NCBI GenBank assembly: GCA_023259435.1
Contig: JALRHZ010000001.1
Span: forward strand, 1 to 64,000
Origin: Paracoccaceae bacterium
GTDB taxonomy: Bacteria; Pseudomonadota; Alphaproteobacteria; Rhodobacterales; Rhodobacteraceae
Direction of reading: 5' to 3'
DNA length: 64,000 nt
Position numbers and translations under genes: made by a program. Under the pieces are notes generated by a model, which saw nothing but the letters and a program-made list of their open reading frames with translations, made no database searches and had not been told where the DNA came from. Positions 8,924 through 17,185 of this stretch are shown piece by piece (position 1 is the stretch's first letter; each line of letters begins with the position of its first letter).

Positions 8924-8970
8924 GGCGGTTCACCAAAAAATAAGATCCGTTAGGACCCCTTGATATCTGT

Positions 8971-9014
8971 TAGGCGGTTCCATGTGACGAGGCGGATGGA
9001 GCCGTTGACGCCTA
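8971..9014. repeat. Structured convergent spacer (long imperfect hairpin)
   Basis: Between the convergent synthetase and exporter genes, TAGGC+GGTTCC (8971-8981) can pair with GGAGCC (8998-9003) and GCCTA (9010-9014), leaving a GTTGAC bulge on one side. The loop holds a short direct copy of GGCGG. There is no T-tract on either strand within a few bases, so it is not a textbook terminator, although its place between two 3' ends suggests one. Confidence 0.4.
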
Positions 9015-9062
9015 AACGCAAAATGGATTATCTGCTGGAAGTTTTCACGACCCATCGGCAGA

Positions 9063-10814
9063 TCAGTTGAACAATTCCTTAAATGTCGTGTTCTCTGCAT
9101 CAAGTTCGGCGAGCGTGCCACATGCAACCAGCTTGCCTTGGTCCAGCATTGCGACGCGGTGAACATATTCTAGCGTTGAGGGACGATGTGTTACAAAGAT
9201 GACAGTTTTGCCCTCTAGAGTTTTGACCAATGTCTCCATGATGAGGCGTTCGTTTTCTGGATCAAGTGCACTTGTCGCTTCGTCAAAGACGTAGACCTTG
9301 GCAGGCTTGACCAAAGCCCGCGCAATGCCGATGCGTTGCTTTTGACCGCCAGACAAGTTCCCGCCGTTTGGGCCAATTACCGTGTCTAACCCGTTGGGAA
9401 GCTGGTCCAAGAATGGGCGCAAGGCGGCCTGCTCTGCAGCCTGAGCAATATCTTGGTCTGATGCGATTGGGTGCCCATCTCGGATATTTTCACGAATAGT
9501 GCCTTCAAACAAAAACACATCTTGGCTGATCAACGCAATATTGTCTCGAATTGACGTTTCCGATGCCTCTGCCAAGTCCTGGCCGCCGATCAAAATTCGG
9601 CCTTTCGTTGGATTATAGAACCTTAGAATCAGATCAATCGCCGTAGACTTTCCAGCGCCAGACCGTCCAACAATGGCCAAGCGTTCTCCAGATGCGATGT
9701 TTAGGTTAACGTCAGATAACGCTTTTGCGTCCGTGTAAGAAAATGAAACATTGTCAAAAACGACTGAATTGTCCGTGCCTGAAATTGGATGAACAGCGGT
9801 TTTTGAGGTCCCGTTTGGTGCGTCTAGAACGTCGAACATATGCGCGACTTGCACAAGGTTTTTTTGCAGTTCCACCCATATATGAGACAATCTTTCAGCC
9901 GGCGCATAGGCCAACAAAAAAGCCGTAATAAAGGCTGTGAATTCACCCGGAGTTTTGCCGTTTGTGATCGTTTGCCATGCGGCATAAACAACGAACGCAC
10001 CAATGACGATGCCACCCAGCAACTCCATGATCGGCACGGTTGCCTGTGTGACTCGCGCTATAGAAAACATCCGATCCTCAAGCGCGTCTACCGCACCATC
10101 AAATTTTTCTATCGACTTTTTCTCAAGCGCATAGCTTTTTACCGTCTTGATCCCGCTAAATGCTTCGGCTCCGATGGCAAAATACGCACCGGATAAGGTC
10201 GTTTCAGAATTGGCCACTGCTCTGATCTTACGCGACAGAAGGCCGACCAACCCGAAAATTAATGGAAACATCACACTGCTGAACAAGGTCATCCAAGGAT
10301 CTTGGGCAATCATGACCGCGAATAGGGCAATAACAGTAAGCGCCTCGGCGAGCAGATTATTGGACAAAAACAGGACAGAGCGTCCGGCCGCGATACCATA
10401 TACCTTGATCTGCGCCATGGTGTCCGCAGCATAAGATCCATTCAATGCAGTGATTTTTCCATGCAGTAATTTGGCAAAGACAGATTTCTGAAACTGAGCA
10501 CTGATTGAACGCTCAAACAAGATCCCGATGACACCGTTGCAATATTGAAAAAAGCTCTTGAAGAGGCTGATCCCAACGACCAGAGCGGCCACCTTGTATG
10601 CGGCGGACGTGTCATCCGCGACAAAGACATCGTTGACGATCAGGCGGGTCGAATAGGCCAAGGCACCGGTAAAGACGGCAACACCAATGACGCAAATGAT
10701 GGACATACAGTATAGGCGTAATCGTGTAGCCAAAGCCTCTCTTAGCAATCGACGCGCGGTTTGATACATCGAATGCTGTTGTGCTGTGTCCGTGATGGTT
10801 TTTGTCTTTTGCAT
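9063..10814 (-). CDS. MsbA-like ABC exporter (fused permease and ATPase)
   Basis: A 583-aa half-transporter with an N-terminal ABC transmembrane domain (about six helices, residues 25-310) and a C-terminal ATPase. Walker A is GRSGAGKST at about 383-391, the signature LSGGQ near 487-491, Walker B VYVFDEATSALD at about 507-518 and the switch His in VTHRPS. The layout fits lipid A/phospholipid flippases of the MsbA class or general multidrug half-exporters; it would work as a homodimer in the inner membrane. The ATG at 10812-10814 is preferred to a TTG five codons upstream. A lipid role is only suggested by the nearby acyltransferase. Confidence 0.87.
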   Translation of the reverse strand: MQKTKTITDTAQQHSMYQTARRLLREALATRLRLYCMSIICVIGVAVFTGALAYSTRLIVNDVFVADDTSAAYKVAALVVGISLFKSFFQYCNGVIGILFERSISAQFQKSVFAKLLHGKITALNGSYAADTMAQIKVYGIAAGRSVLFLSNNLLAEALTVIALFAVMIAQDPWMTLFSSVMFPLIFGLVGLLSRKIRAVANSETTLSGAYFAIGAEAFSGIKTVKSYALEKKSIEKFDGAVDALEDRMFSIARVTQATVPIMELLGGIVIGAFVVYAAWQTITNGKTPGEFTAFITAFLLAYAPAERLSHIWVELQKNLVQVAHMFDVLDAPNGTSKTAVHPISGTDNSVVFDNVSFSYTDAKALSDVNLNIASGERLAIVGRSGAGKSTAIDLILRFYNPTKGRILIGGQDLAEASETSIRDNIALISQDVFLFEGTIRENIRDGHPIASDQDIAQAAEQAALRPFLDQLPNGLDTVIGPNGGNLSGGQKQRIGIARALVKPAKVYVFDEATSALDPENERLIMETLVKTLEGKTVIFVTHRPSTLEYVHRVAMLDQGKLVACGTLAELDAENTTFKELFN

Positions 10815-10892
10815 GATAGGCACATACAATGTGCAACTGGTTCTATCAATGCTTTAGGTGCATGTGGGTCTGCCCTTGCCGGTTGGTAAAAT

Positions 10893-11507
10893 TTATTGTG
10901 CTGGTGTCACAATTTCTTTGGCGACGGTCATGCGTTGATGTGTGGATAAAACGGATCCAATGTTGGCATAGCAAATCAAAACATCGGTGAGAATTTTATG
11001 GATAGGATGCGCGCCGATATAACGATCAAAGAATTCCATCCGCTCAAAATGAAGATCCTCTCGGAACTCGACACTTTTTGTGCGGTATCGGAATTTATAC
11101 CCATCATCAAATTGTAGCCAATAGATGTCGTCATAAACTGTATGTTCCAGCAAAAGGAAATTTTCAGCCGCAATTGCGCAGCTAATATCGCGCCTTTTTG
11201 CCCATTTACGCTTTAGATGTTCTGCTTGGATCAATGCATTTGATGACAATTCAAAACCCAAGATCGAAAGATCATTTTCTAGTTCTGCAGCTGTTGGATC
11301 AAGCTTGTTCTGTGGCAGACCATGTTGTTTTAACTGCGGCAACACTCCGGTTTCATAGGCAAAGCGTACAACCCAAATGTACCCTAAGGTTTGAATTATA
11401 TCATCCTTTGAGAGATTCGGGCGCGGCGGCATAATCATACGCAGATCATCCACCAGCTTATTCTGTGCGTGTTGAGTAGATGCTTTAATGTTTCTAACTG
11501 TCTGCAT
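10893..11507 (-). CDS. Hypothetical protein, unrecognised
   Basis: I do not recognise this 204-aa protein. It has no signal peptide or membrane helix. It is mainly helical in the first 110 residues (one stretch reads ALIQAEHLKRKWAKR), followed by a more aromatic C-terminal part (YDDIYWLQFDDGYKFRYRTK). The ATG at 11505-11507 is taken; a TTG two codons earlier is possible. It stands alone between an ABC exporter gene and an unusually AT-rich 230-bp spacer, with the amino-sugar operon ending beyond that. Codon use looks like the surroundings although somewhat AT-richer. Could be a lineage-specific gene; coding status is supported by length and protein-like composition. Confidence 0.6.
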   Translation of the reverse strand: MQTVRNIKASTQHAQNKLVDDLRMIMPPRPNLSKDDIIQTLGYIWVVRFAYETGVLPQLKQHGLPQNKLDPTAAELENDLSILGFELSSNALIQAEHLKRKWAKRRDISCAIAAENFLLLEHTVYDDIYWLQFDDGYKFRYRTKSVEFREDLHFERMEFFDRYIGAHPIHKILTDVLICYANIGSVLSTHQRMTVAKEIVTPAQ

Positions 11508-11513
11508 TAACAA

Positions 11514-11739
11514 CCCCGACCATTAGTCATAAAATATATCTAGACCGCTAATAATACTGACCTAAATTGGTGTATGCATTCTTACGTTAATATAGGATTT
11601 ATATATACTATCTTTAAGTATGATAAATATATCAAAGGTATATTTTTATAATTGTATTTTAAACATATCTCAATGAAAACAATTTACTAAGCCCTATCCT
11701 TCAAATTTGACCAAATTCGTTCCAACAGGGTTTAGTCCG
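11514..11739. other. AT-rich intergenic spacer
   Basis: The spacer between the unknown protein and the end of the nagA gene is much richer in A and T than its neighbours, with runs such as ATTTATATATACTATC and GATAAATATATC. It presumably holds the promoter of the unknown gene (minus strand) and the 3' end of the amino-sugar operon. I see no strong terminator hairpin and no open frame of note in it. Confidence 0.4.
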
Positions 11740-12909
11740 TTATTCAGGACCAATTGCAGAGATTCCGGCGTCGTTATCTTTTAGCTCTTGAGACAAGTAC
11801 GATATTTCTCCCGTCTCATTCAGCAAGATACAATCTTCAAGCTTTCGTTCATTTATTCGCTTTAGGTCAGGTCTTGAAACCGCATCCGCAGGTATGGCAA
11901 TTGCCATCGCTAGAGCACGCTCTAGTGGTTGTTCGAGCGCACCAATCAATCGAACAACACCCCGAGCCTGAGTGATATGAGCACCGGCTAGGTTCCCATC
12001 AGAGTTGATCAATTTTCCATTGATCACGTTTACCTTTGACCCATAAAGCTCAAAACTGGATTGACCACCAATCGTCGGCATTGAGTCAGATACAATAAAC
12101 ATCCGATCATTTCGCCTATGGGCCCGTAAAGCCATTTTCAAAACTTCGTCGCTTACATGATGACCGTCGCATATCAAACCCGCATAGGCATCGGAATTCA
12201 ATGCAGCAACAGTGACCCCAGGGTTGCGATTTATGATTGGGGGCATTGCATTGAACAAATGCGTGAAACACGAGGCACCCGCGTCTAGGGCAACCTGCGT
12301 TTCTTCTAGTGTTGCGTTTGTATGCCCCAGAGAGACCAACACCTCCATTTCTGCTAGCTTTCGGATGTCCTGTATTGAAATTTTTTCAGGTGCCAGAGTG
12401 ATTTTCACGAAAACATCTGCTGCTCGGAGGCGTTCGATTAGGCGTAGAGTTGTGGTGTCAAAACTGCGAATAAAGTTTGGATTATGGGTGCCTCTTCGCG
12501 TTTTTGAGATATGCGGACCTTCGATATGAATTCCCAAAACGTCTGGGTGCGGCCCCAAATCAAGGATTGCCTGAGCAGCTCGCTCTAGCACATCTGGTGC
12601 ATCTGTTATTACGGTTGGCAGAATCGCAACCGTTCCAAATTGACGGTGGGCCTTGGCAATTTTACAGATGCCGTCTGGCGTTGGATCGGTATTAAACAAG
12701 ACATCACCGCCACCATTAACCTGAAGATCAATGTATCCAGGTGCCAATATTTTGTCTAAGAAGACCTTTTTTTGGTCCGCAATGCGCGATTCTAGTTCAA
12801 CCTGTTTGATTTCACCTTGATCAACGAGAACACCCCAACCGGTAACCAACTTGCCATCGTTGAACAGCGCTTTTGGAATAATCCAATAGGGTGCAGCGTC
12901 TCGGGTCAT
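11740..12909 (-). CDS. nagA: N-acetylhexosamine-6-phosphate deacetylase (NagA/AgaA type)
   Basis: A 389-aa amidohydrolase that removes acetate from GlcNAc-6-P or GalNAc-6-P. Family marks: PGYIDLQVNGGGD at 57-69, HIEGPHI at 118-124 with metal ligand Glu120, GHTNA around His186, HLFNAM at 207-212, DGHH near 238-241 and the catalytic Asp in VSDSMP (about 265). The ATG at 12907-12909 overlaps the TGA of the upstream KbaZ-type gene as ATGA, which fixes the start; the longer open frame adds only out-of-family residues. Last gene of the ten-gene minus-strand operon. Whether GlcNAc or GalNAc phosphate is preferred is not visible; the AgaS and AgaZ neighbours argue for GalNAc. Confidence 0.93.
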   Translation of the reverse strand: MTRDAAPYWIIPKALFNDGKLVTGWGVLVDQGEIKQVELESRIADQKKVFLDKILAPGYIDLQVNGGGDVLFNTDPTPDGICKIAKAHRQFGTVAILPTVITDAPDVLERAAQAILDLGPHPDVLGIHIEGPHISKTRRGTHNPNFIRSFDTTTLRLIERLRAADVFVKITLAPEKISIQDIRKLAEMEVLVSLGHTNATLEETQVALDAGASCFTHLFNAMPPIINRNPGVTVAALNSDAYAGLICDGHHVSDEVLKMALRAHRRNDRMFIVSDSMPTIGGQSSFELYGSKVNVINGKLINSDGNLAGAHITQARGVVRLIGALEQPLERALAMAIAIPADAVSRPDLKRINERKLEDCILLNETGEISYLSQELKDNDAGISAIGPE

Positions 12910-14192
12910 GATCCAGTCTCCAAAGTTGCAGGCGAAAAGAAATAGGGCAAAAGAGCGTGTTGGATCGATGCAAAGCACAAGGCCTTTGCACGCGTCATAC
13001 CCGAAAAGCGATCTGCGCGATCTAAGATCTCGGGCACGAAGACCTGTCTAAGAGCGGTTTTCGGCGGAGCTAGATTCTCAAATTCAAGGAATAACTCTTG
13101 AACGGCTCTAACCGCTCGGGGATCAGGCCAGAAATATCTGATCCGATCCGCAAGTCCAAAGTGTCTTTGATACCTTAAATCACCATATTCATCAGAATAA
13201 TGTTTTGACCAAGCCTCTGTTTTTTCGATCATAATGGCGTCCATTAGACCAATAAGATTTGGTGTTTTTTCTTCGATTGCAGCAATAAATAGGTCAATTG
13301 AATATACGGCCTCGCGCCATGCGTATGTCAAAGCTGGGCCTACTTTTTGATAGGCAAAACCTAGCTCGGCCAATCGCGGATACACATCTGCATTTTGATA
13401 GTCCGTGGAGTGCGCCTCGAGGCAAATGTTTGGCCAAGCATCAAGCGCTTCAATCAAACATGGATCACGGTCTACCGGAAAATGGTGGACCGACATTGGG
13501 CCAAATTCGACGCCCGGTTGAACAACCAGACCCGAGACTTGTTGGAAAGCTGAACCAATTCCAGCCCTTGAAAATGCCTCTTGGTGGGCGGTAAGAGTCG
13601 CACGTGCTGCCTCTGGTGAGGTAGCTGGTATCGTACCGTCTTCTTCTGTACGCGCCCCTCCGGGTGGTGGCACTTCGGTGCCAATAACAAACGTAAGTGT
13701 CTCAGGCGCATTGCACGCATTTAACGCCACCTTGGCTAAACTGGCGGATCGTTCAGCTGTCACCGCATCGTCAAGCTGAAGTGGTTCTCCTTGGCACCCT
13801 TCTGAACAGTCCAAGTGAATTTTAGTAAATCCGGCTTGGACGTAGGCCGTGATCATTTCGCTGGCCTTGTTCATTGCGGCCTCGACAGGCTCTGATTTCC
13901 ACGCTTGGGGACCTAGGTGATCACCCCCTAAGACAATATTATCCATGGACCCACCATAATGCTGACACCGCTCCCGCACGTGTTGAGCGAACTGCATGGG
14001 GGTTTGTCCTGTGTATCCTCCGAATTGGTTCACTTGATTAGAGGTCGCTTCGATGGCGATAGGGTGGCCAATTTCAAAAGCAAGCATAAGAGAGGCATCG
14101 ATAACGTCGGGATGCGAAGAACAGACAGAGGGAACCGCCGTTCTGTACCCAGCGCGATTCTTTGCCACGATTTCTTGTAATACCGCACTCAT
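12906..14192 (-). CDS. KbaZ/GatZ/AgaZ family protein (tagatose phosphate metabolism)
   Basis: A 428-aa member of COG4573. The hallmark EATSNQVNQFGGYTGQTP sits at 48-65, followed by GGDHLGP and the HLDCSEG and EAHSTDYQ blocks. In E. coli, KbaZ and GatZ are the non-catalytic partners of class II tagatose-1,6-bisphosphate aldolases. In the proteobacterial GalNAc pathway, members called AgaZ have been proposed to act as tagatose-6-phosphate kinase. No catalytic aldolase subunit (KbaY/GatY) lies in this locus, which favours the AgaZ reading. The start is set by the ATGA overlap with the ROK kinase stop at 14189-14192. It sits between the kinase and nagA, as expected for amino-sugar breakdown. Confidence 0.88.
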   Translation of the reverse strand: MSAVLQEIVAKNRAGYRTAVPSVCSSHPDVIDASLMLAFEIGHPIAIEATSNQVNQFGGYTGQTPMQFAQHVRERCQHYGGSMDNIVLGGDHLGPQAWKSEPVEAAMNKASEMITAYVQAGFTKIHLDCSEGCQGEPLQLDDAVTAERSASLAKVALNACNAPETLTFVIGTEVPPPGGARTEEDGTIPATSPEAARATLTAHQEAFSRAGIGSAFQQVSGLVVQPGVEFGPMSVHHFPVDRDPCLIEALDAWPNICLEAHSTDYQNADVYPRLAELGFAYQKVGPALTYAWREAVYSIDLFIAAIEEKTPNLIGLMDAIMIEKTEAWSKHYSDEYGDLRYQRHFGLADRIRYFWPDPRAVRAVQELFLEFENLAPPKTALRQVFVPEILDRADRFSGMTRAKALCFASIQHALLPYFFSPATLETGS

Positions 14193-15094
14193 TTTGGACA
14201 CTTCTTTTGCCAAGCTGCATAGGCCGCCCCACGCGCTCCAGAGGCATCACCGCCCTGTGCAATTGCGATATGAGGTGTCTCAAAACCTGTTAAATGTACG
14301 CGGCCAAGTGCCTGTTCCAAGGTTTGCGCGAGATTTTCAATTTTTGAAAGCCCGCCACCGATCACAATCACGCTTGGGTCTACCACAAAACAGATAGCAG
14401 CCATCATTTCCGCAACAATTTCCAGCCAGCACTCCCATGCTTTGCGCAGGTCGGCAGAGTGTTCCATGCGCTGAACAATCTCAGGGGTGCTAAGATGCAG
14501 GCCACTAAACATCAAAGCAAGCCGAGACAGGCCAGGACCTGAAGCATACCATTCGATGCACCCCATCCGCCCACAACCGCATGGAGAAAGAGGCAGATTG
14601 TACTTTTGGACGATATGGGCGGGCAAGGGCATGTGACCGAATTCGCCTCCAAATGATTTTGGATCAGTCAAAAGAGTCCCATCAGACGCGATACCACCTC
14701 CGACACCTGTCCCTAGGATTATGGCAGCAACTGTCGAATAATCACGACCCGCACCAAAAATTGCCTCAGACAACGCCAAACACCGACAGTCATTCAAAAA
14801 CAACATGTCTGTTCCTGAATGTTCCTCAAGGTCAGAGGCAAAAGGTTTGCCCGACGCAGGAAGATTTACGGTAAGAGCAGACCCGTCCTGCGAGATAAGA
14901 CCTGCGGACGAAATACCAATAGGCACAGTAGGTGCAAAAGATTTTATCCATCCGACTTGCGCCGTCATCGCATTCAAAAGGGCATCGTATGTTTCAGGCG
15001 TTGAAATACGTTTTTTTTCTACGCAGTGCCACGTGTCATCGAAAATTTGTGCTTCGATCTTTGTGCCACCAAGGTCAATACCAGCTGCGATCAT
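14189..15094 (-). CDS. ROK family sugar kinase (N-acetylhexosamine kinase)
   Basis: A 301-aa ROK kinase. The ATP-binding DLGGTK is at 7-12, a catalytic-type ND at 101-102, ILGTGVGGG around 126-134, and the ROK zinc motif is His154 with CGCGRMGC (Cys172, Cys174, Cys179) followed by Glu181. The substrate in this context is most likely GlcNAc or GalNAc released inside the cell by the GH20 enzyme and phosphorylated at C6. It shares ATGA overlaps with both neighbours (15091-15094 and 14189-14192), so the three are translationally coupled. Transcriptional regulator function of some ROK proteins is unlikely because no DNA-binding domain precedes the kinase fold. Confidence 0.9.
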   Translation of the reverse strand: MIAAGIDLGGTKIEAQIFDDTWHCVEKKRISTPETYDALLNAMTAQVGWIKSFAPTVPIGISSAGLISQDGSALTVNLPASGKPFASDLEEHSGTDMLFLNDCRCLALSEAIFGAGRDYSTVAAIILGTGVGGGIASDGTLLTDPKSFGGEFGHMPLPAHIVQKYNLPLSPCGCGRMGCIEWYASGPGLSRLALMFSGLHLSTPEIVQRMEHSADLRKAWECWLEIVAEMMAAICFVVDPSVIVIGGGLSKIENLAQTLEQALGRVHLTGFETPHIAIAQGGDASGARGAAYAAWQKKCPK

Positions 15095-16155
15095 GGCGTA
15101 ACCTCATGTAACGTAACACCTGATACAACGCGACTAAGTGTGCCTCGCCCAACGAATGGATCATCGATGTTTAGACCAAGCTGCGATGAATAAGAGACAG
15201 CCATTAGTTGCGCCGCTGCGACGACCAATGGTGCGGCCCACGCGTCATTTTTGACTGTGAGAAGCTCGATATCAGCTTCTGGCCCGACACTGTGCAAAGT
15301 ACACAGAGGAAATTGGGATTTTATTTCGGCAATGAGATCATGTTCATATTTGCGGGCATGAGGATCAGAAGAGGTAAAAATCACAATTGTTGTGTTGTCA
15401 GTTACAAATGACTTTGGACCGTGGCGGAATCCCAAAGTGCTTTCCCAAAGGGATGGAATTTGCCCTGCGGTAAGCTCAAGCACCTTAAGCGCCGCTTCGC
15501 GTGCTGCGAATGCCAAGGCACCAGACCCCAAGAAGACGATCCGCTCAGGCACATCTGCGCAGAGTGACTCGAAATTCCCCCAGTTTTGGTCCAGCGTATC
15601 GGCACACTGCTTTAAGGTCGATTGTGCATCAGTATGCGTATCAAACAGTGTTAAGGCTGAATACACCATGGTCGAGAAACTTGATGTCATAGCAAAGCCT
15701 ACATCGTGCGTCTCTGGTGGCAAGATTAGGGTGTGATCCTGAGACCCACCTGTGCGACGCGCCAAAGCGCTTTGTTCATTGCAGGTTATGTTCAAACGGA
15801 CAGCACTCGGACCCAGAAGTGCATCAATAGCGTCAAGACACCCCAATGTTTCGGCACTGTTCCCAGAGCGTCCAAAATTTACAAAAATGGGATCTGCTGA
15901 TGCAAGATACGCGTGTGGCCGTGATACGATATCAGTTGTCGGCACAGATCGAAATTCGCGGTGTGAGGCGCCCTGCAATCCAGCAGCGATGATATCACCA
16001 ATATAGGCAGACGTACCCGCGCCGCAAAACCAAACATCCCTATCATTAAACTCGCGCGCCCAGTCACATGCATGCTTTAACTTTGGGTTATCTACCCAAT
16101 GGCGCCAAACACTCGGTTGTTGTCTAATTTCCTTTATAGTGTGACAGTCATTCAC
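15091..16155 (-). CDS. agaS: SIS-domain protein, AgaS-like amino-sugar phosphate deaminase/isomerase
   Basis: A 354-aa protein with two sugar isomerase (SIS) domains, about residues 35-180 and 205-345. Typical marks are FCGAGTSAYIGD, NFGRSGNSAET and LGSGALAFAAREAALKVLELT. In the GalNAc route AgaS turns galactosamine-6-phosphate into tagatose-6-phosphate and ammonia. The length and domain order match AgaS. The start codon is GTG at 16153-16155, supported by GAGGGGA 8 bp upstream. It is preceded by a second SIS protein and overlaps the kinase start by 4 bp. The gene symbol rests on family resemblance plus context. Confidence 0.82.
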   Translation of the reverse strand: MNDCHTIKEIRQQPSVWRHWVDNPKLKHACDWAREFNDRDVWFCGAGTSAYIGDIIAAGLQGASHREFRSVPTTDIVSRPHAYLASADPIFVNFGRSGNSAETLGCLDAIDALLGPSAVRLNITCNEQSALARRTGGSQDHTLILPPETHDVGFAMTSSFSTMVYSALTLFDTHTDAQSTLKQCADTLDQNWGNFESLCADVPERIVFLGSGALAFAAREAALKVLELTAGQIPSLWESTLGFRHGPKSFVTDNTTIVIFTSSDPHARKYEHDLIAEIKSQFPLCTLHSVGPEADIELLTVKNDAWAAPLVVAAAQLMAVSYSSQLGLNIDDPFVGRGTLSRVVSGVTLHEVTP

Positions 16156-16168
16156 GAAACTGATCCCC

Positions 16169-17182
16169 TCAAACAGTGCTTGTGACTTTGGACAACGTAT
16201 CCGGCGTGTCTGGATTAAAACCCAAAGCCAAGGCTGTCTGACAGATGGCCGGATAGAGCATATATAACATCACAGCGGCGGCACCGGCCGGGCACAGCCC
16301 TGATAGTTTCATGTCGCTTGGTCGAATTCGTAAAACTGCCGCTCCGCAGGCCAGAAACCTTTTTTCGGCTTGGTCAATGCTATGCTGTGCCGCCGCCTGA
16401 TCTGTATCCAAGATTATTACAGTCAACGGGTTTGTGACCAATTGAAGCGGACCATGCAAAACTTCGGAAGCGGAATAAGCTTCGGCATGCAATGCACAGC
16501 ATTCTTTTAGCTTTAGAGCGACCTCATGCGCCGCGCCGAACCCCGCCCCGCGACCAATGACATAAACGTTTCTCGCACGCAAAAGAGACGACACAATATG
16601 CGTAATATTTGGATGCGCTTTTCCATCAATTTTTGCAAAAGCTTGTGCAGTCGTCTCGATATTTTCACCATAATCTGGCCGTACAGCAGAGACAAGCGCC
16701 ATTCCTGCCGCAATGGAACAGATAACGGACTTTGTCGCCGGCACAGCAAGCTCTGGGCCCGCCATGATAGATAAGGTCGCGTTTGCTGCGTCCTCTACAG
16801 GAGAATTTTTCGCGTTGACCAATCCAATCACCCGTCCCCCCCGCAACCGTGCGCCTTTCGCACAAGCGACAAGATCAGGGCTTTTGCCTGATTGAGAGAT
16901 AAGAACGCTCGTTGCTCCTGCCATACGGACGCCCGTTCCAAGTGAAAATACAGACGGCGGAAGGGATGTCACCGGCACATCCAAATGTCGCATAAATTCA
17001 TAGGACAAAACATTCGCCGCAGCATCGGATGACCCGCGTGCAATTGTATAGATTGCCTGCGCTGTTTCGAGCGCCTTAACGGCCTCGGGGTCTATGGCCG
17101 TATTGGTCAATCGGGCAATGCTCGCCGCCGGTGCTTGGGCGGTTTCAGACGTCATTAAATGTCCTGGATTTGTCTTGGCCAC
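16169..17182 (-). CDS. SIS-domain protein, NagB-II/GlmS-isomerase-like deaminase
   Basis: A 337-aa two-SIS protein resembling the isomerase half of GlmS and the deaminase NagB-II. Seen motifs: ARGSSDAAANVL, SQSGKSPDL, PATKSV and, in the second domain, GRGAGFGAAHEVALKLKE with a C-terminal NPDTPDTLSKVTST. Such proteins convert glucosamine-6-phosphate to fructose-6-phosphate and ammonia. The start used is GTG (17180-17182, AAGGAT upstream); ATG at 17155 (MTSETAQ) also has AGGA ahead of it and fits the family start equally well. Together with AgaS this gives the operon one candidate deaminase for each of the two hexosamine phosphates. Confidence 0.82.
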   Translation of the reverse strand: MAKTNPGHLMTSETAQAPAASIARLTNTAIDPEAVKALETAQAIYTIARGSSDAAANVLSYEFMRHLDVPVTSLPPSVFSLGTGVRMAGATSVLISQSGKSPDLVACAKGARLRGGRVIGLVNAKNSPVEDAANATLSIMAGPELAVPATKSVICSIAAGMALVSAVRPDYGENIETTAQAFAKIDGKAHPNITHIVSSLLRARNVYVIGRGAGFGAAHEVALKLKECCALHAEAYSASEVLHGPLQLVTNPLTVIILDTDQAAAQHSIDQAEKRFLACGAAVLRIRPSDMKLSGLCPAGAAAVMLYMLYPAICQTALALGFNPDTPDTLSKVTSTV

Positions 17183-17185
17183 GTT

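Noticed and set aside
8960-9020. attC-like recombination site between the synthetase and exporter genes
   Set aside because: GTTAGGC and GCCTAAAC are present but in the wrong order and orientation for an attC site (needs RYYYAAC first and GTTRRRY last).
9063-11739. Insertion sequence end near the ABC exporter
   Set aside because: No transposase, no terminal inverted repeats and no target duplication could be found.
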